The translations under genes were made by a program, and so were the position numbers. From the NCBI RefSeq assembly GCF_001562255.1, contig NZ_CP014301.1, positions 1,550,001-1,614,000 on the forward strand: 64,000 bases of DNA. Direction: 5' to 3'. The stretch is from Bosea sp. PAMC 26642. Lineage in GTDB: Bacteria; Pseudomonadota; Alphaproteobacteria; Rhizobiales; Beijerinckiaceae. The notes under the pieces are model-generated. The model ran no database searches, was not told where the DNA came from, and was given only the letters and a program-made list of their open reading frames with translations. The stretch's first letter is position 1, and each line of letters opens with the position of its first letter. Positions 56,268-64,000 of this stretch are shown here, one piece after another.

Positions 56268-56768
56268 ATGTTCGATGCGGAGATCACCGCCCTTGCCGTT
56301 GCAGTCCTGGCACTCTGCCGCGAGCGCGGCCTGACTGTCGCAACCGTCGAATCCTGCACCGGCGGATTGGTCTGCGCCGCACTAACGTCGATACCGGGCT
56401 CGTCGGACATCGTTCTGGGCGGGCTCGCGACCTATTCGAACGCCGCCAAGAGCGCGCTCGCCAGCGTTCCCCCAGCCTTGATCGAAGCCCATGGCGCCGT
56501 GAGTGAACCGGTCGCGCAGGCCATGGCCGAAGGCGGTCGCGCACGGCTCGACGCCGATCTCGCGGTTTCGATCACCGGCGTCGCCGGTCCCGGAGGCGGT
56601 AGCACGGAAAAGCCGGTCGGACTGGTGCATTTCGGCTGCGCGTCGCAAGGCCAGTCGACGCAGCATCGCGAGCGCCGCTTCGGGCCGCTGTCGCGTGACG
56701 AAATCCGCCGGCAATCGGTCATCGTCGCGCTGGAGATGCTGAAGGACGCCGCGCTCAGCCGCCGCTGA
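56268..56768 (+). CDS. CinA C-terminal-type nicotinamide-nucleotide amidohydrolase
   Basis: A 166-residue stand-alone CinA/PncC amidase domain that deamidates nicotinamide mononucleotide to nicotinic acid mononucleotide. The motifs VATVESCTGGLVCAALTSIPG (with the catalytic Ser), GGLATYSNAAK, and SITGVAGPGGGSTEKPVG are intact. The molybdopterin-binding N-terminal domain of long CinA is absent. It follows ispDF closely and is convergent with the RatA-like gene, overlapping it by 14 bp. Confidence 0.92.
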   Translation: MFDAEITALAVAVLALCRERGLTVATVESCTGGLVCAALTSIPGSSDIVLGGLATYSNAAKSALASVPPALIEAHGAVSEPVAQAMAEGGRARLDADLAVSITGVAGPGGGSTEKPVGLVHFGCASQGQSTQHRERRFGPLSRDEIRRQSVIVALEMLKDAALSRR

Positions 56769-57234
56769 CGGCAGCAGGCAAGATGCCCCTGCCATAGACC
56801 AAATCGGCGCGCCGCTCGAAGGCTTCCGCGAACTTCCGGAAAGCCTTGTCGAACATCGCTCCCATCAGCAGCCCGAGCATCCGGCTGGCGAATTCGTAGG
56901 AAATGAAGAAGCCGATCTCGCAGCCGCTGTCATGCGGCTTGAACGTCCAGCGGTTCTCCAGATAGCGAAACGGCCCATCGACATATTCGACCAGGATCTT
57001 GAGATTGGCGGGATCGAGCGTGACGCGGCTGGTGAAGGTCTCGCGGATCGCCTTGTAGCCGACACTCATATCGGCAAGCAGCACCTCGCCGCCGCCCTCG
57101 CGCGGGGTCCGCTTGCGCACCGTCAGCCCCTCGCAGAGCGGCAGGAACTGCGGGTAGTTCTCGACATCGGCGACGAGCGAAAACATCTGCTCCGGCGAGT
57201 GCTTCACCCGCCTGCTATTGTTGAACATCGGCAT
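56755..57234 (-). CDS. RatA/Coq10-like START-domain protein
   Basis: A 159-residue polyketide-cyclase/START-fold protein of the RatA/Coq10 group. E. coli RatA was described as blocking ribosome-subunit association, but alphaproteobacterial members are closer to Coq10, a coenzyme Q-binding protein. Typical features: SPEQMFSLVADVENYPQFLPLCEGLTV, the central ADMSVGYKAIRETFTSRV and YVDGPFRYLENRWTF. It follows lipA by 13 bp on the minus strand. I favour the ubiquinone-related role; this is inference. ATG at 57234 or 57228. Confidence 0.85.
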   Translation of the reverse strand: MPMFNNSRRVKHSPEQMFSLVADVENYPQFLPLCEGLTVRKRTPREGGGEVLLADMSVGYKAIRETFTSRVTLDPANLKILVEYVDGPFRYLENRWTFKPHDSGCEIGFFISYEFASRMLGLLMGAMFDKAFRKFAEAFERRADLVYGRGILPAAVSGG

Positions 57235-57247
57235 CTGCGGTCCGACC

Positions 57248-58255
57248 TCAGTTGCCGGTCTTGGCGGCCCGTGCCGCGCGCAAACGCGCAAAGTCCTCGC
57301 CCGCATGATGTGAGGAGCGCGTCAATGGCGTCGAGGAGACCATCAGAAAGCCCTTCACATAGGCGATCGCCTCGAAACCCTTGAATTCCTCGGGCGTGAC
57401 GAAGCGGATTACGGCATGGTGCTTGCGGGAGGGCGCGAGATACTGGCCGATGGTGATGAAATCGACATCGGCGGAGCGCAGATCGTCCATCAGCTGCAGG
57501 ATTTCGTTCCGCTCCTCGCCGAGCCCGACCATGATGCCGGATTTGGTGAAGATGGTCGGGTCGAGTTCCTTGACCCGCTGCAGCAGCCGCAGCGAATGGA
57601 AGTAGCGCGCGCCTGGCCGAACGGTCAGGTACCTGCCGGGCACCGTCTCGAGATTATGGTTGAACACGTCGGGCTTGGCCGCGACCACGACTTCCAGAGC
57701 GCCAGGCTTGCGCAGGAAGTCCGGCGTCAGGATCTCGATCGTGGTGCCGGGGGACGCGGCGCGGATGGCACGGATGACCTGTGCGAAATGCTCGGCGCCG
57801 CCGTCCTTCAGATCGTCGCGATCGACCGAAGTGATCACGACATGCTCGAGGCCCAACTTGGCGACGGCTTGGGCGACCTTGGCCGGCTCCAGGATATCCA
57901 GAGGCAGCGGAACACCGGTCTTGACGTTGCAGAAGGCGCAGGCCCGCGTGCAGGTGTCGCCCATGATCATGAAGGTGGCGTGCTTCTTCTCCCAGCATTC
58001 GCCGATATTGGGGCAGCCTGCCTCTTCGCAGACCGTGACGAGCTTGTTCTCCTTGACGATTTTCTGGGTCTCGGCCCATTTCGGCGAGCCCGGCGCCTTG
58101 ACCCTGATCCAGTCCGGCTTGCGCAGGATCGGGTTCTCGGGCCGCTTCTGCTTCTCGGGATGGCGCAGTTCGGCAGGCACCGATGCGCCATCGGCCTTCG
58201 GATTGCCGATATTGGGCCGCGGGTCGCGGTTCAGGAGATCGAGAACGAGAGCCAT
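57248..58255 (-). CDS. lipA: Lipoyl synthase
   Basis: LipA is the radical-SAM enzyme that inserts two sulfurs into protein-bound octanoyl groups to form lipoate. The 335-residue protein has the auxiliary cluster cysteines 76, 81 and 87 ([12 protein letters not shown]) and the radical-SAM cysteines 102, 106 and 109 (CTRACAFC). The [10 protein letters not shown] segment near the end holds the conserved RSSYHA-like motif. It supplies the cofactor for PdhC, encoded a few kilobases upstream on the same strand. Confidence 0.97.
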   Translation of the reverse strand: MALVLDLLNRDPRPNIGNPKADGASVPAELRHPEKQKRPENPILRKPDWIRVKAPGSPKWAETQKIVKENKLVTVCEEAGCPNIGECWEKKHATFMIMGDTCTRACAFCNVKTGVPLPLDILEPAKVAQAVAKLGLEHVVITSVDRDDLKDGGAEHFAQVIRAIRAASPGTTIEILTPDFLRKPGALEVVVAAKPDVFNHNLETVPGRYLTVRPGARYFHSLRLLQRVKELDPTIFTKSGIMVGLGEERNEILQLMDDLRSADVDFITIGQYLAPSRKHHAVIRFVTPEEFKGFEAIAYVKGFLMVSSTPLTRSSHHAGEDFARLRAARAAKTGN

Positions 58256-58335
58256 GGCACCAATCCGTCGCGGCGGCTGTCCTGCCGCCGCCCATGCTGT
58301 CTAGCTAATCGCCCCGGCGTCGCAGGGCAACCTCG

Positions 58336-58614
58336 TCAGCGGCGACCGCGCGCCGCATTCCAGATCACGATGACGACCACAGCGCCGACGATGGCTGCCG
58401 CAAGCGTGCGCCAGAACCCGAAGATCTGGATGTCCAGCAACTCGGCGACCCGGCTGCCCAGAAAGGAACCGGCCACCCCCACCAGCATGTTGGTGAAGAG
58501 GCCATGATCGGACGAGGTCAGGCGCTCGGCAATCCAGCCGGCCAGCATCCCGATCAGAATGGTGGCGAAGAAGCCGTAGCCCGGCTGGGCCATTGTGGCA
58601 GCGAAGCTTTGCAT
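58336..58614 (-). CDS. GlsB/YeaQ/YmgE family stress-response membrane protein
   Basis: A 92-residue protein with three hydrophobic segments and the family pattern GMLAGWIAERLTSSDHGLFTNMLVGVAGSFLGSRVAEL in short form: a Gly-rich first span, a loop, then VGVAGSFLG. It belongs to the transglycosylase-associated/YeaQ group induced by stress in enterobacteria; molecular function is unknown. A related but more divergent gene lies just upstream. Confidence 0.85.
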   Translation of the reverse strand: MQSFAATMAQPGYGFFATILIGMLAGWIAERLTSSDHGLFTNMLVGVAGSFLGSRVAELLDIQIFGFWRTLAAAIVGAVVVIVIWNAARGRR

Positions 58615-58688
58615 CGTCGAATTCCCCCAGACATGTCAGAAGGGCGCCCTCACCGCCGACGGCCGCCGACGAGACGACGCCGGCTCCC

Positions 58689-59027
58689 TCAGGCGATAAA
58701 GCGCGCCAGCAGTACGACGAGGATCGCTCCGATCACCGCCATCGCCGCTTCGTCGAGGAAAGCATGGCCGGTGCGAAGGCGCCAGCCGGTCAGGCGCACG
58801 AGCCCCTGCCCCACCAACATGCCGAGCACGCCGACGACGGCATGTCGGACCAACCCTCCGCCGCCTACGATCAGGCTCGCGGCGAAACCCGTCACGGTGC
58901 CGAGCGCGATCGTCGGCGCCAGAACGCGCCAATCCAGCATGAGGCCACCGCCGGGCGGGAGGATCTCGACCTTGTCGTCGGGAACGGTATGGCCGGGATG
59001 GTGCGGCTTGCGGGTGCGTGTCATCAT
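58689..59027 (-). CDS. Small membrane protein, divergent GlsB-like
   Basis: A 112-residue protein with a polar N-terminus (about 30 residues) and about three hydrophobic spans. The stretch ASLIVGGGGLVRHAVVGVLG resembles the Gly-rich loop and second span of GlsB/YeaQ proteins, so it is probably a distant paralogue of the gene at 58336-58614. ATG at 59027, with a second ATG at 59024. Function unknown. Confidence 0.65.
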   Translation of the reverse strand: MMTRTRKPHHPGHTVPDDKVEILPPGGGLMLDWRVLAPTIALGTVTGFAASLIVGGGGLVRHAVVGVLGMLVGQGLVRLTGWRLRTGHAFLDEAAMAVIGAILVVLLARFIA

Positions 59028-59107
59028 GAGCCGATTTCGGCAAAAATCGCGCGTAAAGTCCAGAGGCGGAAGCTACGCAGGGACCGGACGCAGGGACCGG
59101 AAGTGTC

Positions 59108-60187
59108 TCAGGCTGCCACGGCAGGCCGCAGACGTCTCCCGTTCAGGGCGAGATGGAGCGGCCGCTCGACTGTGACATGCACGATGGCGCCAATCGCAAG
59201 GCAAAGAGCCGTCGCGACAACCATGGCGATTGTGAAGCCGGCGACACCCAATGATCCGAACCGGGCAAGGACCGCGACCACGGGCACCAGCACGAAGACA
59301 TGGGTCAGGTAGACGCTGTATGAGGCGTTCCCGAGGAAAACGACCCAGCGGGAATAGAGATCGTCACGGGATGATGTCCCGCGATGCGGAGGCGCCTCGA
59401 GATTGGCTGCCATGATCAGGCAGAAGCAGATCGCAAAGGCGATGGCTTTGCTGTCGAAGGTCAGGGCCACAACGATGAGTACCGTCGACAAGGCCAGTCC
59501 GGCACCGTGACCGATGACCTTGAGTTTCGGTGCCAGAAACCTGTTCGACACGGCGATGATCATGCCCAGCACGAAATAGAACACGATCCCCCGGCTGTAG
59601 ACGAACAGGGCCAACCTAGCTCCAGAATCGCCGGCCGAGACCGCGTAAAGCTGGCCGGCCGCAAAAACCAGCGCAATCAGACCGATGCAGACGCAGACGC
59701 CGATCGCGTATCGAAAACAGAGCGCCAGTGCGAATACGGCATAGAAATACATCTCGTAGTTTAATGTCCAGCCTATGTTGTAATAAGGCTCTAAAGATCC
59801 GCGATGATCCAGGTAAGGCAGGAACAGAAACGTCTTGATGACGTTCACAATGTCCATCTCATGGTGGCCTAAGAAAAAGACCGTCGCCATCCAGATAGAT
59901 GCCGTCAAATAGTACAGCGGCGCAATGCGATAAAGTCGCCTGATCATAAAGTCGACTGCAAATCCCTTTTTTCCAAACCCCGACCGGCTCGACCTTACCA
60001 TGATGAAGCCGCTGACGGCGAAGAAGATCTTGACGCCGAAACCACCCATCTGGAGTGCCAGCAGGTTATGCTGGGTGGAGATGACGCCGGCCTTGGCCAG
60101 TTCCGTGATCAGATGGCTCCAGAGAACGAGCGTTGCGGCCTGAATGCGAAGGGCCTGCAAGCCAGTCAGGACGGGCAATTTTTCCAT
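59108..60187 (-). CDS. Acyltransferase 3 family membrane protein
   Basis: A 359-residue integral membrane acyltransferase of the type that O-acylates LPS, exopolysaccharide or other glycans (OafA/NodX-like). It has about ten hydrophobic segments, the N-terminal LQALRIQAATLVLWSHLIT with the catalytic-type His, FFAVSGFIMV, RRLYRIAPLYYL and the C-terminal ASYSVYLTHVFVLVP. The region 59740-60000 is clearly more AT-rich than its neighbours, suggesting later acquisition. No polysaccharide gene is adjacent, so the substrate cannot be guessed. Confidence 0.85.
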   Translation of the reverse strand: MEKLPVLTGLQALRIQAATLVLWSHLITELAKAGVISTQHNLLALQMGGFGVKIFFAVSGFIMVRSSRSGFGKKGFAVDFMIRRLYRIAPLYYLTASIWMATVFFLGHHEMDIVNVIKTFLFLPYLDHRGSLEPYYNIGWTLNYEMYFYAVFALALCFRYAIGVCVCIGLIALVFAAGQLYAVSAGDSGARLALFVYSRGIVFYFVLGMIIAVSNRFLAPKLKVIGHGAGLALSTVLIVVALTFDSKAIAFAICFCLIMAANLEAPPHRGTSSRDDLYSRWVVFLGNASYSVYLTHVFVLVPVVAVLARFGSLGVAGFTIAMVVATALCLAIGAIVHVTVERPLHLALNGRRLRPAVAA

Positions 60188-60404
60188 CTGGCGATCACAG
60201 GGCTAAGGGTTGAAGCGGACGGCACCCGAAGCGTATGCAGCGACGGTAACAATCCAAACACAGGCGGCGAGCGCCTGAACTACCGCTGGGTCACGGCAAA
60301 GATCAACCCAGCGCGTTCCAAGTCGACGGGTTCAGGTTAACACGAGTTGGATCTTGTGGCCCGCTTGCATCGTGGCGGGGCGACGGCAATGGTCCGTCAG
60401 AGCC

Positions 60405-61862
60405 TCAAGCGTTCAGGACCTTGCCATAGGCGTCGAGCACGCTTTCTTTCATCGTCTCCGAGAGGGTCGGGTGCGGGAAGATCGTGTGCATCAGCTCTTC
60501 CTCGGTGGTCTCGAGGTTCATCGCCACGACGAAGCCCTGAATCAACTCGGTCACTTCGGCACCAACCATATGCGCGCCCAGAAGCTTGCCGGTCTTGGCA
60601 TCGAAGATGGTCTTGACCAGGCCTGAATCTTCGCCGAGCGCCACCGCCTTGCCGTTGGCGACGAAGGGGAAGCGACCGACCTTGAGGTCGTGGCCTGCGG
60701 CTTTGGCCTTGGCCTCGGTCAGGCCGACGCTGGCGATCTGCGGATGGCAATAGGTGCAGCCCGGGATCATGTTCTTGTCCATCGGGTGCGGGTGCAGACC
60801 CTTGATCGCCTCGACGCAGATCACCGCCTCGTGCTCGGCCTTGTGGGCCAGCATCGGCGGGCCGGCGACGTCGCCGATGGCATAGATGCCCTTGACGTTG
60901 GTCCGGCAGAAGCCGTCGATCGCGATGAAGCCGCGATCCGTCTTCACGCCCAGCGCCTCCAGCCCGATGTTCTCGACATTGGCGACGACGCCGACCGCCG
61001 AGATCATACGATCGGCCGTGACGGTCTGTTTGCCGCCCTTCTCATCCTCGATATGGGCGGTGACGCTGTCAGCGCCCTTCTCGACCTTGGTGACCTTGGC
61101 GCCGGTCAGGATCTTCATGCCCTGCTTCTCGAAGGCCTTCCGCGCAAAAGCGCCGATCTCGGCATCCTCGACTGGCACGACCTGCGACATCACCTCGACG
61201 ACAGTGACCTCGACGCCCATCGTCCGGTAGAACGAGGCGAACTCGATGCCGATCGCGCCCGAGCCCATGACGAGCAGCGATTTCGGCATTTTTGCCGGCA
61301 CCATCGACTCGAAATAGGTCCAGATGAGCTTGCCGTCCGGCTCGATGCCCGGCAGCGCCCGGGGGCGTGCCCCGGTCGCAACGATGATGTGGTCGGCGGT
61401 GTAGCTGCCCTCGCCCTTGGCGTTCTTGGGCGGCGGCACCTGCGGCTGCATCGCCGGCTTCTTGGTCGGCACAACTGAGATCGTGCCGGGCCGGTCCTTG
61501 TCTGAAGATTTGGTCAGTGTCGCCTCGCCCCAGATCACGTCGACCTTGTTCTTCTTCATCAGGAACTGGACGCCGTTGTTCATCCGCGCCGCAATGCCTC
61601 GCGAACGAGCGACGACAGCCGCCAGATCGGCCTTGAATGAGCCCTCCAGCACCAGGCCGTAATCCTTGGCGTGCTGGCCGTAGTGCAGGATCTCGGCCGA
61701 GCGCAGCAACGCCTTGGTCGGAATGCAGCCCCAGTTCGAGCAGATGCCGGCCAGATGCTCGCGCTCGACGATCGCGGTCTTGAAGCCGAGCTGGGCCGCG
61801 CGGATGGCGGCGACATAGCCGCCGGGGCCGGAGCCGATGATGATGATGTCGTAGTCAGCCAT
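60405..61862 (-). CDS. lpdA: Dihydrolipoyl dehydrogenase (E3)
   Basis: E3 reoxidises dihydrolipoamide of PdhC and passes electrons to NAD+. The 485-residue flavoprotein has the FAD motif IIGSGPGGYVAAIRAAQ (about 9-25), the redox disulfide Cys41/Cys46 in GICSNWGCIPTK, the NAD motif VMGSGAIGIEFASF, and the C-terminal active-site region HPHPTLSE. It follows the hypothetical gene at 61890-62378 by 27 bp, in the order pdhB-pdhC-hypothetical-lpdA. Confidence 0.96.
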   Translation of the reverse strand: MADYDIIIIGSGPGGYVAAIRAAQLGFKTAIVEREHLAGICSNWGCIPTKALLRSAEILHYGQHAKDYGLVLEGSFKADLAAVVARSRGIAARMNNGVQFLMKKNKVDVIWGEATLTKSSDKDRPGTISVVPTKKPAMQPQVPPPKNAKGEGSYTADHIIVATGARPRALPGIEPDGKLIWTYFESMVPAKMPKSLLVMGSGAIGIEFASFYRTMGVEVTVVEVMSQVVPVEDAEIGAFARKAFEKQGMKILTGAKVTKVEKGADSVTAHIEDEKGGKQTVTADRMISAVGVVANVENIGLEALGVKTDRGFIAIDGFCRTNVKGIYAIGDVAGPPMLAHKAEHEAVICVEAIKGLHPHPMDKNMIPGCTYCHPQIASVGLTEAKAKAAGHDLKVGRFPFVANGKAVALGEDSGLVKTIFDAKTGKLLGAHMVGAEVTELIQGFVVAMNLETTEEELMHTIFPHPTLSETMKESVLDAYGKVLNA

Positions 61863-61889
61863 GGGGTGACGCTCCCGGTCAGCGTGGTA

Positions 61890-62378
61890 TCAGAGGAGAT
61901 GGCCCGTCGCAGCCTTGACGCAATCGTCGTTGATCGCGGTGAACTGCTTGTCGGCCTCATTGAAAAGCGCATCGAACGCGGCCTTGGGCAGGCGTGGCCC
62001 CTCATCCGCGATCTTGTTGAGGTGCCATGCCAGCGTCGTGTAGCGGTCGCGGGCCGGCTGTTCCTGGAAATTGGCCAGGAACGTGCCCAGCGCTCCAAAA
62101 CGATAGGCCAGACCCTTGAGTTCGACGGCGCTCATGCCCTCGGCTCCTCCCGCTATGTTGGCCGCTTCGGCCTTCAGGCGGAATTCGAAGAACACCGCGA
62201 TGATGTCCTTGCAACTGCGCAGGCTTTCGGCCCGCAGGACATTCCGTTGAACGCTGTCGATGCTGCGGGCGTAATTGATGTTCTGCAGAACCGACGCCCC
62301 CAGCGACATTCCGGCAATGATTAGCGAGACCATGGCCAGGGGATTTCCCCCGGACGAACCGCTGCCAGCGCCCGCCAT
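61890..62378 (-). CDS. Hypothetical protein within the pyruvate dehydrogenase gene set
   Basis: I do not recognise this 162-residue protein. A Gly/Ser-rich start is followed by one likely membrane span (PLAMVSLIIAGMSLGASVLQ, residues 13-32). The rest is soluble and helical, with three cysteine-sparse segments including SLRSCKDIIAVFFEFRLKAEA and LAWHLNKIADEGPRLPKAAF. It begins 10 bp after pdhC and ends 27 bp before lpdA, so it should be co-transcribed with both. A structural or membrane-tethering role for the complex is speculation. Confidence 0.72.
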   Translation of the reverse strand: MAGAGSGSSGGNPLAMVSLIIAGMSLGASVLQNINYARSIDSVQRNVLRAESLRSCKDIIAVFFEFRLKAEAANIAGGAEGMSAVELKGLAYRFGALGTFLANFQEQPARDRYTTLAWHLNKIADEGPRLPKAAFDALFNEADKQFTAINDDCVKAATGHLL

Positions 62379-62388
62379 GGCCCAGTCC

Positions 62389-63717
62389 TCACACCAGCAT
62401 CGCCATCGGCTTCTCGATATAACCCTTGAACGCCTGCATCAGCTGCGCACCGAGCGCGCCGTCCACCGCGCGATGGTCGGTCGATAGCGTCACGGACATG
62501 ATCGTTGCGACCGCCAGTTCGCCCTTCCGGACGATCGCGCGCTGCTCGCCGGCACCGACCGCCAGGATCGTGGCATGCGGCGGGTTCACGATGGCGGCAA
62601 AATCCTTGACGCCGAACATGCCGAGATTGCTGACCGCCGTGGTGCCGCCCTGATACTCCTCGGGCTTCAGCTTGCGGTTCTTGGCGCGCGCCGCGAGGTC
62701 CTTCATCTCGTTCGAGATCTGGCTCAGCGTCTTGTGGCAGGCGTCCCTGATCACAGGCGTGATCAGGCCGCCAGGAATCGAGACCGCGACGCCGACATCG
62801 GCGTGCTTGTGCTTGAGCATGGTGTTTTCGGTCCAGCTCACATTCGCGTCCGGCACGGCACGCAGCGACATCGCCATCGCCTTGATCACCATGTCGTTGA
62901 CCGACAGCTTGTAGGCCGGCTTGTCGTCGATCTCGGGCGCCGCCGCATTGAGCTCGCCCCGCAGCTTCAGTAGCGCGTCGAGTTCACAGTCGATCGTCAG
63001 GTAGAAATGCGGGATGGTCTGCTTGGATTCGAGCAGGCGGCGCGCGATCGTCTTGCGCATCCCGTCATGAGGAATTTCCTCGTACGAACCGGGCGCGAAC
63101 AGCTTCTTGACGGTCTCGTCGGACATGCCGGCGGCGAGCGGAGCAGCGGCGGGCTTGGCTGCCGATGGCGCACTCGTCTGGGGGGCAGGGGCGCTAGCCT
63201 TGGCACCGCCCCCGGCCTTGGCCGCCTCGATGTCCTTTTCGACGATGCGGCCATGCGGGCCCGAGCCCTGAACCTTGCCGAGGTCGAGCCTGGCCTCCTT
63301 GGCGAGGCGACGGGCCAGCGGCGAGGCGAAAGGGCGATCACCGCTCGATGCCGGAGCAGTTGCGGCAGCCGGAGGCGCGGCCTCGGCCGGTTTCGTGGCG
63401 GCAGGCTCGGCCTTGGAAGCCTCGGCCTTCGGTGCTTCGGCCTTCACAGGAGCCGACACGCTCTTGGCGTCCTCGCCCTCGGCCGCGATCACGCCGATGA
63501 TCTCGTTGACCGCTACATCGGCCGTGCCGTCCGGCACCAGGATCTTCGCCAGAATGCCCTCATCGACGGCTTCCACTTCCATGGTCGCCTTGTCGGTCTC
63601 GATCTCGGCGATGATATCGCCGGACTTGATGGCGTCGCCTTCCTTCTTCAGCCATTTGGCGAGATTGCCCTTCTCCATGGTGGGAGAGAGCGCGGGCATC
63701 AGGATGTTGGTTGGCAT
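62389..63717 (-). CDS. pdhC: Pyruvate dehydrogenase complex dihydrolipoamide acetyltransferase (E2)
   Basis: The core E2 subunit transfers acetyl groups to CoA. The 442-residue protein has one lipoyl domain with the modified Lys43 in EIETDKATMEVEAVDEG, an Ala/Pro-rich linker (about 85-130), a peripheral-subunit-binding domain (RPFASPLARRLAKEARLDL), a second Ala/Pro-rich linker and the catalytic domain ending with the LSTDHRAVDGALGAQLM active-site motif (His and Asp present). It follows pdhB by 15 bp. One lipoyl domain is usual for alphaproteobacteria. Confidence 0.96.
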   Translation of the reverse strand: MPTNILMPALSPTMEKGNLAKWLKKEGDAIKSGDIIAEIETDKATMEVEAVDEGILAKILVPDGTADVAVNEIIGVIAAEGEDAKSVSAPVKAEAPKAEASKAEPAATKPAEAAPPAAATAPASSGDRPFASPLARRLAKEARLDLGKVQGSGPHGRIVEKDIEAAKAGGGAKASAPAPQTSAPSAAKPAAAPLAAGMSDETVKKLFAPGSYEEIPHDGMRKTIARRLLESKQTIPHFYLTIDCELDALLKLRGELNAAAPEIDDKPAYKLSVNDMVIKAMAMSLRAVPDANVSWTENTMLKHKHADVGVAVSIPGGLITPVIRDACHKTLSQISNEMKDLAARAKNRKLKPEEYQGGTTAVSNLGMFGVKDFAAIVNPPHATILAVGAGEQRAIVRKGELAVATIMSVTLSTDHRAVDGALGAQLMQAFKGYIEKPMAMLV

Positions 63718-63732
63718 CGGTGAAGCCCCTTC

Positions 63733-64000
63733 TCAGCGATAGCAGACGGCTTTGGCCGCCGCGACGACCTCGCCGACATTCGGTAGCGCCAGCTTTTCGA
63801 GGTTCGCCGCATAGGGCATCGGCACGTCCTTGCCGGTGACGCGGATGACCGGTGCGTCGAGATAGTCGAACGCCGCCTCCATGATCCTCATGCCGATCTC
63901 GGCCGTGACGCCCGACTGCGGGAAGCCTTCCTCGACGGCGACGCAGCGATGCGTCTTCTGCACCGAGGCGATCACCGTCTCGATGTCCATCGGCCGGATC
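63733..64000 (-). CDS. pdhB: Pyruvate dehydrogenase E1 component subunit beta (3' part only)
   Basis: The last 89 codons of the E1 beta subunit; the gene continues beyond the window end at 64000. The sequence [20 protein letters not shown] is the conserved segment before the C-terminal transketolase domain, and [30 protein letters not shown] and [17 protein letters not shown] follow. An internal Met at 63988-63990 is not the start, since the frame runs on upstream with conserved residues. Confidence 0.95.
   Translation of the reverse strand, partial: IRPMDIETVIASVQKTHRCVAVEEGFPQSGVTAEIGMRIMEAAFDYLDAPVIRVTGKDVPMPYAANLEKLALPNVGEVVAAAKAVCYR

Noticed and set aside
1..64000. CRISPR arrays, insertion sequences, prophage or large biosynthetic clusters
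   Set aside because: No regularly spaced direct repeats, transposase, integrase, phage structural or large modular synthase genes were found on either strand.

Overview
The window is a gene-dense, high-GC (roughly 65%) stretch of alphaproteobacterial core chromosome. The best fit is Hyphomicrobiales (Rhizobiales), Bosea-like or a close relative. This rests on gene order and families: dusB(nifR3)-ntrB-ntrC-ntrY-ntrX-hfq-hflX; fused ispDF next to cinA, a RatA/Coq10 protein and lipA; recG-sdhE-mfd; rlpA-dacC-tmk-holB-metG-tatD; IalB, RecX, HspQ and UbiH-type proteins. The genus is inference; no rRNA or marker search was possible. I found no IS element, prophage, integrase or CRISPR array.

Layout. 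0.3-3.6 kb: glmU and glmS (UDP-GlcNAc supply). 3.6-8 kb: DUF454 protein, a DUF433/DUF5615 toxin-antitoxin pair whose toxin is frameshifted, DUF502 membrane protein, recG, sdhE. 8-15.6 kb: mfd, a truncated adenylate-forming-domain protein coupled to a peptide-type solute-binding protein, then IalB. 15.7-21 kb: hspQ, a malyl-CoA-lyase-like enzyme, an AEC carrier, a CaiB-type CoA enzyme, a UbiH-type hydroxylase. 21-25 kb: quinone oxidoreductase, two uncharacterised exported/membrane proteins, rimO. 25-32 kb: a sulfur block (3-mercaptopyruvate sulfurtransferase, OsmC, cysA-cysW-cysT-sbp, siroheme synthase). 32.3 kb: tRNA-Ser(UGA), then a divergent SDR/MarR pair. 34-42 kb: envelope, replication and translation genes (rlpA, dacC, tmk, holB, metG, tatD, PhnP-like hydrolase) and a frameshifted methyltransferase. 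42.7-47 kb: orphan Bug-type binding protein, recX, arfB, mazG, hflX, hfq. 47-55 kb: ntrX, ntrY, ntrC, ntrB, dusB. 55-64 kb: ispDF, cinA, ratA-like, lipA, two small GlsB-like membrane proteins, an AT-rich acyltransferase, and the pyruvate dehydrogenase genes lpdA, a hypothetical gene, pdhC and the 3' end of pdhB, which runs off the window.

Working together: the sulfur block takes up sulfate and makes siroheme for sulfite reductase. The ntr block senses and answers nitrogen status, with Hfq and HflX beside it. LipA makes the lipoyl group needed by PdhC, whose partners LpdA and PdhB are encoded nearby. RecG, Mfd, RecX and HolB handle DNA repair and replication; RlpA and DacC remodel the septal and lateral cell wall.

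The window is mostly ordinary core genome. The best non-routine signals are: a CtrA-type box (TTAA-N7-TTAA) with a cluster of GANTC methylation sites upstream of rlpA; a truncated, apparently non-catalytic adenylation-domain protein in a likely operon with a peptide-binding protein; two genes each broken by one missing G; paired CCTAGG palindromes between the malyl-CoA-lyase-like gene and the AEC carrier; a parS-like palindrome between ntrC and ntrY; two copies of a dispersed palindromic element; and an unknown membrane protein inside the pyruvate dehydrogenase gene set.
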